From Leishmania mexicana MHOM/GT/2001/U1103 (lineage: Eukaryota > Euglenozoa > Kinetoplastea > Trypanosomatida > Trypanosomatidae), in contig NC_018338.1 in NCBI RefSeq assembly GCF_000234665.1, forward strand, positions 1,218,084-1,282,083: a DNA stretch of 64,000 nt, written 5' to 3'. Below the pieces are notes generated by a model. The model did no database searches. It was given only the letters and a program-made list of their open reading frames with translations, and was not told the DNA's origin. A program made the translations under genes and the position numbers. Position 1 is the stretch's first letter, and every line of letters begins with the position of its first letter. Shown piece after piece: positions 21,981-32,785 of this stretch.

Positions 21981-22551
21981 AACAAATCCGTTCTTTGCCA
22001 CCAAACATGAGTGAAACTCCACTCTACCCGCGACCTGTCTCAGGCCTCACCTCATCGTGCGAGGCAGCGCCAGACATGCCTCACAGCAATGCACCGACAC
22101 AGCCACCTAGGCGCGGCCTCTGCCCAAAACAGTGCCCACCCACCCGACCCCTCCCAGATGGCTTCGCAGCAGCACCCCTCATGCCGGTCGCCAGCTGGTG
22201 CATCTCCTCCCCCTCGGGGTGACGCGCCGGCGCCACACACCAGCAGGCGGTGTGAGGGTCGGGGATGGGATACGCTCCTGCCACGCTGATACGCTGTCCA
22301 CCACATGGATGGCACAGATGTATCCACTGCTGCAGGAGGGTGCAACGCAAACGCCATCCACGGCCTGAGAGTCGACGTCAGCAGCAACACACCGCTCTGA
22401 CCTCCCCTAGGCCGTAGGTGCTTGACCCTGTCACCACCAGAGGTGGTTCGGCATTTTGGCACAGGGATAGGGCGGGGAGTGGGCTGCTTGGCTGCCCCAC
22501 ACACAGAGTGCAGGGTCCACTGGACCCTGAGATGCCACACGCATTGAGGTG
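21981..22551 (-). mobile_element. SIDER2-like retroposon, copy 1
   Basis: This roughly 570-base stretch is also present at 51857-52455 (opposite orientation) and 57767-58365 (same orientation). It lacks coding capacity and sits in the 3' region of CGL, as expected for Leishmania SIDER2 short degenerate retroposons, some of which influence mRNA stability. It includes the hairpin CAGGGTCCACTGGACCCTG (22511-22529). It differs from the other two copies at scattered bases, for example CCCCTCCC for CCCTTCCC and CAACAC for CGACAC, and it lacks the outermost ~40 bases the other two share. Strand is assigned from a weak A-rich end on the minus strand; only the relative orientation of the copies is certain. 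Confidence 0.8.
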
Positions 22552-23438
22552 CCCCCCCCCCACTATCAGGGGCGAAACACACAGCAAAGGGAAACAAAGA
22601 AGACAGAGAAATCGACAGTCGATGGCAAGAAAACCGCCCAGACAGGCAGACAGACGTGTGGTGCCCACCTTGTCACTCACTCAGAAGAGCCGGTGATGAT
22701 CAAGAACATGAAAAAAAAACAATTTGTCAATGAAAAATGATAATAATAACTGCCGCCCTCCGCAAAACTCGAGGCCGAAAAAAAAAAACAGAAGGAGAAA
22801 AGAGGCCGGAGAAAGAGAACCGCGAGGATGCACAACTACGCATGCATGCATGTGTGTCTGTGTGTGTGTGTGTGTGTCCACGGAATATGGACGAGCTGGT
22901 CACAGAAGCCTGTGACCACCGAACATAAAAAAAAAACTACTTCTGCTGCTCCATACAGCACAAGCATAGTGTGGAACGATATTCGCGTCTCCCTCTCGAA
23001 CCTCTTTATGCCGCAAACGTACTAATCGCCAACAAGAGCAGCGGCCGCATCTACGAGCTACCACCCCTTAAACATGCACACGTGCTTCTCACGCTCGGCT
23101 ACACACATACCTCACGCGAAAAAGCATCACGCTGAGGAAAAGATGGGCATCAGCAGAAGCTACACAGACAGAAATACGGAAGGCAAAAAAAAAAGAGGGA
23201 GTATACAAAGGGCGGAACGAGACAGTGGAGCGTCCGATAGGCACCTGATCTCAACACTCCCAGCACTACCATTGTCATGAAGGACTTCCATAAAATGAGC
23301 AGTTTGTTTCGTCTGCCAGGCTCTGGTGCAGTACTGTTCGCTTCCCAGTGAACGTCGGGTCCTGGATCCTACTTTTCAGCCTCCCGCTGCCGAGGCGCGA
23401 ATCCCACGGCACGGTTTTCTTTTTGTTTCTTCTTGTTT

Positions 23439-23460
23439 GAAAATATATATATATATTTTC
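23439..23460. repeat. 22-bp perfect palindrome
   Basis: The sequence reads GAAAA, an alternating TA core, then TTTTC and is self-complementary over all 22 bases. It lies about 330 bases 3' of the CGL stop codon. In RNA it would form an AU-rich hairpin; in DNA it is an easily melted AT island. Confidence 0.85.
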
Positions 23461-23532
23461 TCTCTGCATTCCATGCACATGACGCAGACCGTTGGCGTCC
23501 ACCCCCTCCCCTGCATACGCATTTTGCTGCCT

Positions 23533-23557
23533 TGTGTGTGTGTGTGTGTGTGTGTGT
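23533..23557. repeat. (TG)12 microsatellite
   Basis: An uninterrupted TG tract in the CGL 3' region, about 75 bases from the palindrome towards the gene. Confidence 0.95.
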
Positions 23558-23789
23558 CATTTTTTGTTGTTGTCGCTCCCACTGCTACTGATCCTTTTCC
23601 GCGCGTCGTGTTCTCCCCACACATGCCGAAAATGGTGTCGTATGGTGTCGATGGGCATCGTGTAGTTCAGGGCAAGCGTGCTCGGCTGCTGCATGTCCGT
23701 AGCCGTGCGTTGACGCGACTCTTCCCCCCTTTTTTTGCTCAGCGTGTGTATGCGTGCGATGGGGAAGGTGTCGTGAGAATCGAGGTGAC

Positions 23790-25022
23790 TTACTGGACGA
23801 GGGCATCCATGGCGACCTTGAGAGCGGCGATGAGGTCATCGACATCCTCGATACCGCAGCTCACACGCACAAATCCGTCCGTGATGCCCACCTTCATGCG
23901 GTCTTCGCTCGTCATGTTCGCGTGGGTCATGACAGATGGGCAGGTGATGATACTCTCCGAGGCACCGAGATTCTCGCACAAGGACCACGGACGCGGCACG
24001 GTGTCCATCAGGCGACGACCAGCGGCAGTCCCGCCCTTGACCTCAAACCAGAGCATGCCGCCGTGCAGGTTGCTGCAGTGCTGCCGGTCGGCCAGCTCCT
24101 TCTGCGGGTGGGAAGCAAGGCCCGGGTACACGACACGGTCCACAGCGGGGTGCTTCTCCAGGAACTCAGCAACTTTCTGTGCGTTGTGGCTCTGCTTGGT
24201 CACGCGCAGCGACATTGTCTTCACCGTCTGCAGCTGCAGAAAGGCCACCTGAGGGCTCATGACGTTGCCAAGGATGTTCTGGGTCAGGCGCACCTTCGCG
24301 TCCAGGTCCTTGCTGTTCGTGACGAGGGCCCCGCCCACGGTCATGTCGTGGCCGTCCACGTACTTGGTTGTGCTGATCAGTGTGACATCAGCGCCGTGGT
24401 CGAGCGGGCGCATGATGCAGGCTGTGGCGAAGGTGTTGTCGCACATATGCACGATACCCCTCTCTTTGCAGATCTTCGACACCGCAGCGACGTCGATGAG
24501 TATCAACGTGGGATTCGCGGGCGTCTCGCTGATCACCAACTTTGTGTTGGGCTTGATGGAGTCGATGACGTTCTGGGGATCGCGCATGTCAACGAAGGTG
24601 AACTCCATCCCGAGGCGACTGAAGAACACACGGCAGGCGCGGTTCGTGCCACCGTAGCAGCAGTTCGTCAAGATCGCGTGGTCTCCAGCGCTCATGAACG
24701 ACGAGATAGCCGTGGTGGTCGCAGCCATGCCGGTGTTGTACACCGTGCAGTAGTTGCCGTTCTCCAAACCGCACAGCTTCTGCTCCAGCACAGCCACTGT
24801 AGGGTTGGCAGAGCGAGTGTAGGAGTAGCCCTTCGCCTGGTAACTGTCGATCGACTCCTGCACGAACGTGGTGGACTGGTAGATCGGGGTGAGGATGGCA
24901 CCCGTGACCGGGTCGGGGCGGACGCCGGCGTGGACCTGCAGGGTGTCGAAGCCCTGCGCCTGCGGCAGCCACGAGCCGGAGCCGGCCGTGAATTCAGAGA
25001 CAAGGTGCTGCTCCGAGGACAT
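23790..25022 (-). CDS. CGL: Cystathionine gamma-lyase, 410 aa
   Basis: A PLP-dependent Cys/Met-metabolism enzyme (type I fold) that cleaves cystathionine to cysteine, 2-oxobutyrate and ammonia in reverse trans-sulfuration. Family signatures are all visible: HAGVRPDPVTGAILTPIYQS near the N-terminus, YSYTRSANPT (Y68, R70; phosphate and tetramer contacts), YNTGMAA, CCYGGTNR (Y123, stacking on PLP), SETPANPT, DNTFAT (D195, pyridine nitrogen) and STTKYVDGH with the Schiff-base lysine K220. The length is typical. The start at MSSEQHLV is supported by a strong splice acceptor only about 10 bases upstream; the 139 additional open codons upstream are low complexity. The tail ends ALVQ with no targeting signal, so the protein is probably cytosolic. 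Related cystathionine beta-lyase and methionine gamma-lyase share these motifs, so exact specificity is inferred. No cystathionine beta-synthase gene lies nearby. Confidence 0.93.
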   Translation of the reverse strand: MSSEQHLVSEFTAGSGSWLPQAQGFDTLQVHAGVRPDPVTGAILTPIYQSTTFVQESIDSYQAKGYSYTRSANPTVAVLEQKLCGLENGNYCTVYNTGMAATTTAISSFMSAGDHAILTNCCYGGTNRACRVFFSRLGMEFTFVDMRDPQNVIDSIKPNTKLVISETPANPTLILIDVAAVSKICKERGIVHMCDNTFATACIMRPLDHGADVTLISTTKYVDGHDMTVGGALVTNSKDLDAKVRLTQNILGNVMSPQVAFLQLQTVKTMSLRVTKQSHNAQKVAEFLEKHPAVDRVVYPGLASHPQKELADRQHCSNLHGGMLWFEVKGGTAAGRRLMDTVPRPWSLCENLGASESIITCPSVMTHANMTSEDRMKVGITDGFVRVSCGIEDVDDLIAALKVAMDALVQ

Positions 25023-27905
25023 GCTTGCGAGCTGATACGAGAATGACGGTAAAGAAACGACAAGAAAAATCGAATGGAGACCAGGGGAGCAGCTGGTAAA
25101 GTGAAAACAATAATTAGGATGCCGAAGCGATAGTAGTAGGATCCGACTGCTCTTGGGTGCCCAAAGGTCACGTTTGAGGAGGGAGGAGGAGTTGTCGTGG
25201 ATGGACACGTGCAAAGGTGAAACAAAAGTGGAGCTGTGGGAAAGAGAAGGTGAAGAGCGGGGGCGTTGGCGGTCGAAAAACTGATGAGGAGAGGCGCGAT
25301 GTAGCGTGTGTGCCGTGGAAATGTGCCAGAAGAAGCGTGAGAGAGGGAGAGAATCACAATGGGTGAGTGCGTGGTGCAGAGCAAGCGAGCAAGATAGGCA
25401 AGTCAGCCAGCCCAAGCTGATGGCAGTGATGGTGGTCATCGACGCGGGCTCTTACAGAACGTGAAGACCTGTTCATTCCATCAGTTGATGGTAGAGCACA
25501 TGGGCAACCCAGATAAAGAGGTTACTTATTTTACCTGCTTCGCTTGTGTGTCTGTCTCTGTGTGTGTGTATTGGGGGGGGGGGGTATTCATAGTCGAGCG
25601 CTGCGAGTGGCATGCAACAAGCCCATCACTCGCACAACAAAGAGAAACCGCATCCCTTTTGGCCACCGCATCGCAGCCCTCGCCCCGCCACCTGTGGCAT
25701 GGATGGCAGCAGCTCTAGCCACCACCGTGTTGGGCTCCGCGGCGACAAGCCCCGTCTCCAGGCCTCTTTCCCTCAGCCTACGACCTCCGGCACTATCCAC
25801 AATCCATCCACGACACTCGCAAGCGATACGTCACTACACGGCGGCTATCAGACAACACCACGCTCACCCACCATATCGCCCCCAAAAGGAGGCGCTGTGG
25901 GCGCGGGGTTGCACCTTCGGTGCAGTACTTCAATAACGTCAGGGTCGGAATGATCAGATTTTACCCTACGAAGTTTGTTGATCATCATCAGCTCGCCTTC
26001 GTGCCCTTTACTGCACATGTGCAGCTCTCGCATCGACGACAGCAGCAGCAGCATTCCCGCGCACGAATGCCCACGGCACGTATGAGGATTCTGAAAAATG
26101 CCAGGGCTAAAACAAAAGCGCGCCTCGTCGGCTTCGGAGGCTTTCTCCATGGCAAGGGAGAAAAGTGCGTACGTACGCCCTCCCCCTTCACACAAACACA
26201 GGCACACACTACTCACAGGCAAGCACCCCGAGCATGGAGTGCAGGCTCAAGATCAAGACCGCTTTGCCTTCCGCGGCGCCATTACCCCGCAGCCTCTCCT
26301 CTTCGCTTTTGCCCTTCCCCCGCACAGCAAACGGCTTCCCTCATCTTGCAAAACACTGGCGGATCTCACCAACATTGAAGTCCGTCACGCAGATCCGTGT
26401 TTAATTCTGCTGCGCATGCATCCTTTCTTTTTTTCGCTTATCCTTCTCCTGCGAGACAAGAGTCCCCCTCCCCTTCTCTGTCCCCAAAGAAGGATTGAAA
26501 GAGATGGGTGAGAAGTGCCCGTCGGCAAGAACTCCTCCCCGCATGCACCTACTCACCCGCCCAACTGTTGATCCGCTCGTAACTTAACACTATACCTCCG
26601 CCCACCTCCCCTCTCCCCTTAACATCTCCTCCATCTTTCATTCATGTCGAAAGTCAAAGTGCTCTGATAAAAGGAGAAGGGCTACGGATGCGCACGACTC
26701 GCAGGAGTGTGTCCCCAGCTGGTGAAGCGGCAGCAGCCAATGTCTGGCATTCCGGCGCTATCCTGGCACGGCAGACCTCGGACCACAGAGCTTTCAAAAC
26801 TGTAGAAGCAACAGAAAGATGAGAAGACGCGAAAAAGGGAATGCGAACGGCGGAGTGAGAAGGGAAGGAGTTCACAGACGATGGGCTCATCTTTAGAGGC
26901 GTGCCGACACGGACGACCACCCTGGAGATGGCCTTAGCAGCAGTGACCCGTGAGGGCGCGTGCTACGGGGGTGGAGGGACGACGGCGATTACATGCAGTG
27001 TCCGAGAAAGCACATGTGGCCCGAAACACAGACAACTCCGTGAGAACGGCTCTATTGCCTTCCGTGCTCGCTCGTGGCGTGTGCCTCGGAATCCATGAGA
27101 GCACTTGTGTATGTTTCCGCACCTGTCCATGTGCAGCGAAGACAGCAATGTAACGGGGGTTACTAGGGCGAGAGAGCAGCCGTGAGCCTAACATGCGCCG
27201 CAACAATCACGCAATTCCGAGTAACACCGCGGGTGGAGTAGGGCTGGGAAGATGGCGACGCAGGCTGTCCGCCTCGCCGCAATCCGCCTCCGACCCGTGA
27301 AGCAATGGAAGAGGAAGTGCATCATCAAGGCAGTGCCTGAAGCGCCCATCTATGGATCTGTAAGAAAACAGAGCACACCCACACACGAGCAACGCCAAGA
27401 AGCCGGTGCGCGTGATTAAAGAAGATGCAGGCGGCTTTCGTTGGCGTGTGTGTCCGCTCTTGAGCCGGCGATACGATTCGTCTTGGGCTGCTACAAATGT
27501 GATCGTGACTGCGCGTCGCTTCCGCGAAGCGTCGGCACAGACCGACCTACCGACAACATGAGTCCGCAGTCGTGCCCAAGGGTAGGCTGCAGGCAGCCTG
27601 GCTACCGGACAAAGAGTGGGGTGCTGGACTCGGATACCACGATTCGCCTGTCCGCATGCGACCCCCTACAGCCTTGCCAAGGCGGAAAACAAAAAGTGAG
27701 ACGACTGAGGAGGGTATCCTTCTCTCCTTTACATATATGTATATGAATATAGAGAAATACATGCTCTGCGGTGCTCGCTCCCGCGGACGGCGTGCGGGAT
27801 TTCCTCGAGGAGTTCCTCGAACCTTTACTCACTCTCCCACAGAAGTCGCTGAAGATTGCGTTTTGACGCACCACAAGCACCGCGCCACCCCGCGCATCCT
27901 CGACT
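25023..27905. other. Intergenic: 5' leader of CGL and 3' UTR of the coiled-coil gene
   Basis: Outside the CGL splice acceptor the region holds a run of 12 G (25573-25584), GT repeats before it and moderately complex sequence. Several short frames (26654-26920, 26934-27206) are open, but none has a convincing start and a recognisable product. Confidence 0.6.
25032..25071 (-). promoter_or_regulatory. Predicted trans-splice acceptor of CGL
   Basis: The minus strand shows a T/C-rich tract of about 35 bases (GATTTTTCTTGTCG then TTTCTTTACC) that ends in CAG at 25033-25032, nine bases before the ATG. This is one of the clearest acceptors in the window. It fixes the CGL start and implies a very short 5' UTR besides the spliced leader. 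Confidence 0.75.
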
Positions 27906-30785
27906 TCACCGTATCGACTGCGACGTCGTGTCGAGGTCCGAAAAGCCGATCAGGTTTGTAAACGTGTTGCCACTCAGTGGCCACTCATCATCGGAGCTCA
28001 GGGACAGCTGAGACAAGTTGTCTGACGTTAGCGGCAGCGACGACGGGTCTGCGTGACGCTCCTTCTGCGGCATGGCTGCCGGACGTGCACGAATATGCAC
28101 TTTGCTACGCGTGCGCCGCTGGTGGCTGGAGAACGGAGCGGAGGAAAGCGGCGCTGGCACACCGGCGGCAAAAGTGTCATCGGCCGCCTGGCGCCGTCTC
28201 GGGTGTGTCTGTCGCGTCCGTTGCGCCGCCATCGCACGTGGCAGTGCGGTGTCCGCCCAACGCATCGTTGACACGAAGACATCACGACCGACGCCGCGGC
28301 CGCTGGCTGTCATCAGTGCATTTAGTTGTTCATGTAGCTCTTGAAGCACTTTGTTGGGCAGTCGATGGGGATCGCGATGCTGCCTTCTGTTTTTGCCGGA
28401 TGCGGTATCACAAAGAGCTGCCAGGTTATCCTTTGCCACCCCATGTGAGGCTGGACGACGTGCAGAGCCTCTCCCCTCATCACAAATCGGTGGGGATCGA
28501 TTTGAATCTATCGCAGTCGTTGCCACGGCCTCAGGCGGTTGTCGTGGCCGTTGGGGATTGGCCGCGCGGAGCAGCTCCATGCTGTAGCTGCGGAGCGCCG
28601 CCTGTGAGCGGGCCACTCGCAGCGCCTCCACCATGTCGCGTAGCCTCTCCTCGTCAAGCCGGAGCTCGGCTTGCTCATCCTCCAGACGCTGCTGTGCAAG
28701 GACGAGCTGCTGCTTCGCCTCCGCCATAGCCGCTTTCTTCTGGGAAAGTTGTGCCTGCACGTCTGCTATGGCGACAGATCGGCTCTGCACGTCCGCCGCT
28801 CTCCGTCGAAGTGACTCCACCTCTTTCTGCGCTAGAGTTTCCAAATCTCTAAAGTCGCGGTGTATCGCAGCAGCCTCCACTGCCAACTCACGTTCCTCCG
28901 TGTCAAAGAGACCAAGGCTTTGCTGGAGCGCCAGCAGCGCCTCGTGGAAGCGTTCTTCGGCGGCCTGGCGCTCCTGCTGCACAAGGTACTCCCAACGGCG
29001 GTACTCCCGCTCCCACTCGTCTTTACTGCGCTTGTGCGTCGTCTCCTGCTGCGCTAACCACGTGCTCTCGTCTTGCAGGTGACGGTCCAGGTTTTGAGAG
29101 GCGAGACGCAACTGCGAGGCGCAGTCCTCGAGTGCCGCGCGCTCCGCCTCGGTATTGCTGCACTGCGTCGCCGCAAGCTGCTGGAGACGCTCCAGCAGTT
29201 CCGCTTGTTCTTTGAAGTGACCCTCACGCTCCACCTCGACGCACCGCCGGCCCTCGTCCACCGCCGCCTCATACGCTTTCACTGCCGCCGCGGCATCCTC
29301 AGCGGTTGCCATGATGTCGCGCAAGAGTGCCGTAGACTTCGTCACGTCCTCCTGTGCAGCCGCCTGGATACGCTGCTGCTCCGCGCGCAGATCCTCCTCG
29401 CGGGCAAAGTAAGCCTGTAGCTGCTCCATCTGCTTTTGGTGCAGCGCCTCTTCCCTGGCCATGATGTCCTTGTGCCGCGCCTCGGCATCACGGAGGCGCT
29501 CTATGTGAAGGCTATGTCGCTGCCGCCGCTGCTCCTGCAACTCAGCCTCCCGACGCTGCAGCGTGGCCTCCAACTCGCGTTGGAGAAGCCGCTGATGCTC
29601 CGTTGCCCAGGCCTCACGCGACTCAATGTACACGCGCTCCATGCCGAGTGCTTCGTCCTGCAGTCGCTTCAATTCCTGCTGCGTCATGGCCTGCATGTCA
29701 GCCAGCAAGGACTCGTCCATCTTGAGCAGACGCTCCCTCTCCTGATCCTCTGCGGACCGCCAGAACGCCAGCATGTCATCAAAGAAGCGTGCGTACTCCA
29801 TTCGCTCGGCCTCGGCTTCGCTCTCCACGCCGACGGCGAACGAAGTTTGAATCTCGCGCTGCACGAGTGACTGCAGTTCTGATCTCCACGCATCCATCCT
29901 GAACCCCTCCGCCTCCTCCGACTCGAACACGTCGTCAAGCCGGCGCAGAACGGCCGAGACGGCGGCCGTGAGAGCCGTCTTCACCACATCCTTGGCCGAC
30001 CCTGCCGCCCCACCGCCGTCGCCGCTCTTCTCTAGCAGCTCGCGAAGACCCGCCTCCTCCTCTCGTGCGGCGCACAGCTGTTGCTGCGCCTCTGCAATTT
30101 TGACGTCGTACTCCGCCTTCACAGCCTGCTCTACGCTCTGACGCGCCGCCCGCAGCGCCGCCTCGTGCTCGTCCTGGGACTCGCGAATTTTCGCCTCGGC
30201 AGCGCTCTTTTCGTCCTCGATAGCGGCACACAGACGGCGCAGCTTCCCGTTCAGATGTTCTGCCTCCGCCTGCTTTTGCGCCTTCTCGGTGCGCCATTTC
30301 TCCATCAGCGCCGTCTCGCGCTCCCTCGTGGACTGCAGAAGCTTCTGCTTGGCTGCAATCTGCCGCTGCAGCTGCTCCACCGTGACCTCGTGCGATGGAG
30401 GTGGTGGTGGCACTGTGGCAGGCGCTGCGGTGGACGACGTCTTCGCTGTCGGTGGTGCATGAGCGCTTGGAAACGCAGAGGTTGTGGATGCACTTTGTGC
30501 CACATCATCATCTGAGCCGCCAAAAACATCTGGCAGCGAGCTTTCTGTTTTTCGTGAAGAGGCCACTGCTTGCGGCCTCGCGTCCAAGCGGACAGCTGCC
30601 GGTGTTCCCCGTCCAGTCTCTTGAGGGCGCCATTGCCGCTCTTGCTGCTGTGCCTCCCGCTGCTGCTGCAGCGCGCGGCGTCGTGCCTCGAGCATCGCGG
30701 TTTGCCCAGAAGTCGTGGCGAGCCCCGGCGGGCTTGACTGTGGTATCCACGCATTGTCGTCGCTGCTACTGCTGCTGAGGGCCAT
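27906..30785 (-). CDS. Large coiled-coil protein, 959 aa
   Basis: The start is MALSSSSSDDNAW; the upstream 83 open codons are not protein-like. Residues 1-190 are Ser/Gln/Pro-rich and disordered. From about 195 to 760 the sequence is almost continuous coiled coil, rich in Glu, Gln, Arg, Leu and Ala (for example EVTVEQLQRQIAAKQKLLQS and the block around EWEREYRRWEYLVQQERQAA). The C-terminal 200 residues are Arg/Ser-rich with one short helical segment (NKVLQELHEQLNALM). The arrangement resembles cytoskeletal or basal-body proteins such as Fas-binding factor 1 of the ciliary transition fibres, but coiled-coil composition alone can produce such resemblance. There are no catalytic motifs, signal peptide or membrane segments. 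A structural role at the flagellar base or cytoskeleton is a guess. Confidence 0.85.
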   Translation of the reverse strand: MALSSSSSDDNAWIPQSSPPGLATTSGQTAMLEARRRALQQQREAQQQERQWRPQETGRGTPAAVRLDARPQAVASSRKTESSLPDVFGGSDDDVAQSASTTSAFPSAHAPPTAKTSSTAAPATVPPPPPSHEVTVEQLQRQIAAKQKLLQSTRERETALMEKWRTEKAQKQAEAEHLNGKLRRLCAAIEDEKSAAEAKIRESQDEHEAALRAARQSVEQAVKAEYDVKIAEAQQQLCAAREEEAGLRELLEKSGDGGGAAGSAKDVVKTALTAAVSAVLRRLDDVFESEEAEGFRMDAWRSELQSLVQREIQTSFAVGVESEAEAERMEYARFFDDMLAFWRSAEDQERERLLKMDESLLADMQAMTQQELKRLQDEALGMERVYIESREAWATEHQRLLQRELEATLQRREAELQEQRRQRHSLHIERLRDAEARHKDIMAREEALHQKQMEQLQAYFAREEDLRAEQQRIQAAAQEDVTKSTALLRDIMATAEDAAAAVKAYEAAVDEGRRCVEVEREGHFKEQAELLERLQQLAATQCSNTEAERAALEDCASQLRLASQNLDRHLQDESTWLAQQETTHKRSKDEWEREYRRWEYLVQQERQAAEERFHEALLALQQSLGLFDTEERELAVEAAAIHRDFRDLETLAQKEVESLRRRAADVQSRSVAIADVQAQLSQKKAAMAEAKQQLVLAQQRLEDEQAELRLDEERLRDMVEALRVARSQAALRSYSMELLRAANPQRPRQPPEAVATTAIDSNRSPPICDEGRGSARRPASHGVAKDNLAALCDTASGKNRRQHRDPHRLPNKVLQELHEQLNALMTASGRGVGRDVFVSTMRWADTALPRAMAAQRTRQTHPRRRQAADDTFAAGVPAPLSSAPFSSHQRRTRSKVHIRARPAAMPQKERHADPSSLPLTSDNLSQLSLSSDDEWPLSGNTFTNLIGFSDLDTTSQSIR

Positions 30786-31690
30786 GGGAGAAAAGCAACG
30801 CAGCGGAGATGCAAAAATGGCGCGGGGGGACGGTGTTTCCGTGCAGCTGTATCTCGCACCCTCTCCCTCTACGGGGGTGTGCCAGAGCGAAGAGCAAAGT
30901 GACAATGCGTGGGCAAACGAGGCGCCGTGCGCTCCACGTCGACAGGAACTCTTGGGAAGCTCACCCGTGTCGAGGTGCACGAAGAAGGTGCGGACGAGCG
31001 CCGAATGGGTGATGTGGGGTTGGGGCACAGGCAAGCTGAGCGTTTACGGAGTCTATGTTGCAGATGTGTGCGTGTGCGTGTAATCGCAGGAGATGAGACG
31101 TGAAGAAGACGCCAATATACACCAAGAGAGACGTGCCGAACGGGGTGGGCACTGAACAACATGGACAGTAGGGCGTGATAGGGAGAGGTGGTAGAAGGAG
31201 GGAAGGGGGCCTCGGTCACCATTTGCTTTCCAGAGTGCAAAGCAGCTCGCCATTCATCTTTTCGCAGCCGCAGCCTATCCCGTATGCGGGGTTCTCGAAA
31301 GCTCCCCCTGACTGGGCAAAAAAAAAAAGAAAGGCCACACACGCATCGTTTGCACCTCCGCAAGGGTGCCTCAGAAGCCACCAAGTCACCCGCACGAGCT
31401 TCAGCAGCGGCCCATTCGATTACTCGAAGAAGAACAGCAAAGCCCAAGCAACTGCTGTTTCTAAGCCTCCATCACAGCCCCTCACCCCTGCTGTGGACCA
31501 CGTTTGCAGCGCAGTGGGCGCCTTTATGTTGCCTTTTTGTTTTCGTAGCTCGTTTAAGCTTTTCATTGTATGTGCAGCGAGAGACTCTTCGCTTCTCCAT
31601 CAGCTTCTATACAACACCTTATCGGCTGGCTCGCTGCAAAAACTCAGAGCCGGACGCTCGCGCCATGTATGGAGTTTCGCCGGCAGCCCG
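30786..31690. other. Intergenic between the coiled-coil gene and the RFC subunit
   Basis: A short spacer with mixed sequence. It contains the 5' leader of the coiled-coil gene and the 3' UTR of the RFC gene. No separate feature is supported. Confidence 0.6.
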
Positions 31691-32785
31691 TCAGCAAACG
31701 CACTCCCCAGCCACATCCTTGATTGGCTTTCGCTGCGTCACGGCCTCTTTGACGAGCTGAAAGGCCCCCAGCAGTCCACCAAGCCCGGCTGACTCGCGTG
31801 CACCGCCCGCTGCGTAGTACTCCAGATCGGATAACTTCATTAGCAGAAAGCACTTGCAGTCCTGCGGTAAGTCCATGGCCATCATAATAGGGTGAATCTC
31901 GCGAGTCAGATCCGCCATGGAGATGCCCTTCTGCAAAACACCCTCCTCCACCTTGATCCAGCTTGTCGCGAAGTCGCTGGAGAGCATATCCGACACGATC
32001 GCTGTCACGTCGGCAGGAGTCGGGTTCCCGGTGACTCGATAAACCGACTCCTCCGTAATCTCGTTTGCAGAGAGCGCTGAAGACTGCATGGTGTTGAGGC
32101 ACCGGCGCAAATCACCGCGGCTGAGGCGGAACGCGGCCGCCAGTCCGTCGGTCGTATACTTGACACCCTCCTGCTCCGCCACGTACCGGAGGCGCGGCAT
32201 CATCGCCGACTTCTTCACCGGCGCGAAGCGGAAGCGAGTGCACCGAGACTGCAGGGCGGGTATGATTTTGTTGATGTGGTTGCACAGAATGCAGAAGCGC
32301 ACGTTGCGCGTGTACTTCTCGATAACGCGACGCAGCGCCGCCTGGGCATCGTAGGACATCTGGTCTGCCTCATCGAGGATCACAAGCTTAAACTTTGCCG
32401 CCGGGCCGCCGCCTCCACTTCCAGTCGAGCTGCCGGAGCCCATCATCGAAAATATGGAGGAGGTGCTAGCGAACTCGCGAGTCTGCTGGCGCACCACGTC
32501 GATGCCACGGTCATCGGACGCGTTCATCTCGAGTACGTTCGCGCGCACTCGATCCTTACCGTAGAGGTAATACGCGCATGCCTTAATGGTGGTCGTCTTA
32601 CCGGTACCAGGTGGACCGTAGAGCAGGAGGTGGGGCATGTTACCGCTATCCATGAGGTGCCGCAACGTGCTGAGAATGTCCTCGTGCGCGACGACGCTCT
32701 CCAGCGTGCTAGGGCGGTACTTCTCCACCCATGGCAGATGGCTGGCAGCCGCCTTGGCCTCTTCGCCTTGTCTGCCAGCGTACAT
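31691..32785 (-). CDS. RFC3: Replication factor C small subunit, Rfc3-like (human RFC5 type), 364 aa
   Basis: An AAA+ subunit of the clamp loader that opens and loads PCNA at primer-template junctions in the nucleus. Visible motifs: the RFC box WVEKYRPSTLESVV at 19, Walker A GPPGTGKT at 57-64, NASDDRGIDVVR at 88, Walker B LDEAD at 137-141 with LDEADQMSYDAQAALR, and the SRC sensor/arginine-finger motif in LQSRCTRFRF at 178-187. The order and wording match yeast Rfc3/human RFC5 best, rather than Rfc2 or Rfc4. A Gly/Ser-rich insertion of about 12 residues (117-128) separates the helix after SDDRG from Walker B. The C-terminal collar domain follows from about 240. The start MYAGRQGEEA is preferred over an upstream open stretch of 30 codons that looks like leader sequence. 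Subunit numbering differs between organisms. Confidence 0.92.
   Translation of the reverse strand: MYAGRQGEEAKAAASHLPWVEKYRPSTLESVVAHEDILSTLRHLMDSGNMPHLLLYGPPGTGKTTTIKACAYYLYGKDRVRANVLEMNASDDRGIDVVRQQTREFASTSSIFSMMGSGSSTGSGGGGPAAKFKLVILDEADQMSYDAQAALRRVIEKYTRNVRFCILCNHINKIIPALQSRCTRFRFAPVKKSAMMPRLRYVAEQEGVKYTTDGLAAAFRLSRGDLRRCLNTMQSSALSANEITEESVYRVTGNPTPADVTAIVSDMLSSDFATSWIKVEEGVLQKGISMADLTREIHPIMMAMDLPQDCKCFLLMKLSDLEYYAAGGARESAGLGGLLGAFQLVKEAVTQRKPIKDVAGECVC

Larger units (their letters stand above)
21190..23789. other. Intergenic: 5' leader of the thioredoxin-fold gene and long 3' region of CGL
   Basis: The region contains a SIDER2-like element (about 21981-22551), a run of ten C directly at its edge (22552-22561), a GT tract near 22855-22879, a 22-bp perfect palindrome (23439-23460) and a TG tract (23533-23557). 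I see no protein-coding gene here. Confidence 0.7.

Noticed and set aside
23754..25046. 430-codon open frame on the plus strand antisense to CGL
   Set aside because: It mirrors the CGL gene; its translation is His/Val/Arg-rich with no family features. High GC codons leave few stops on the opposite strand.
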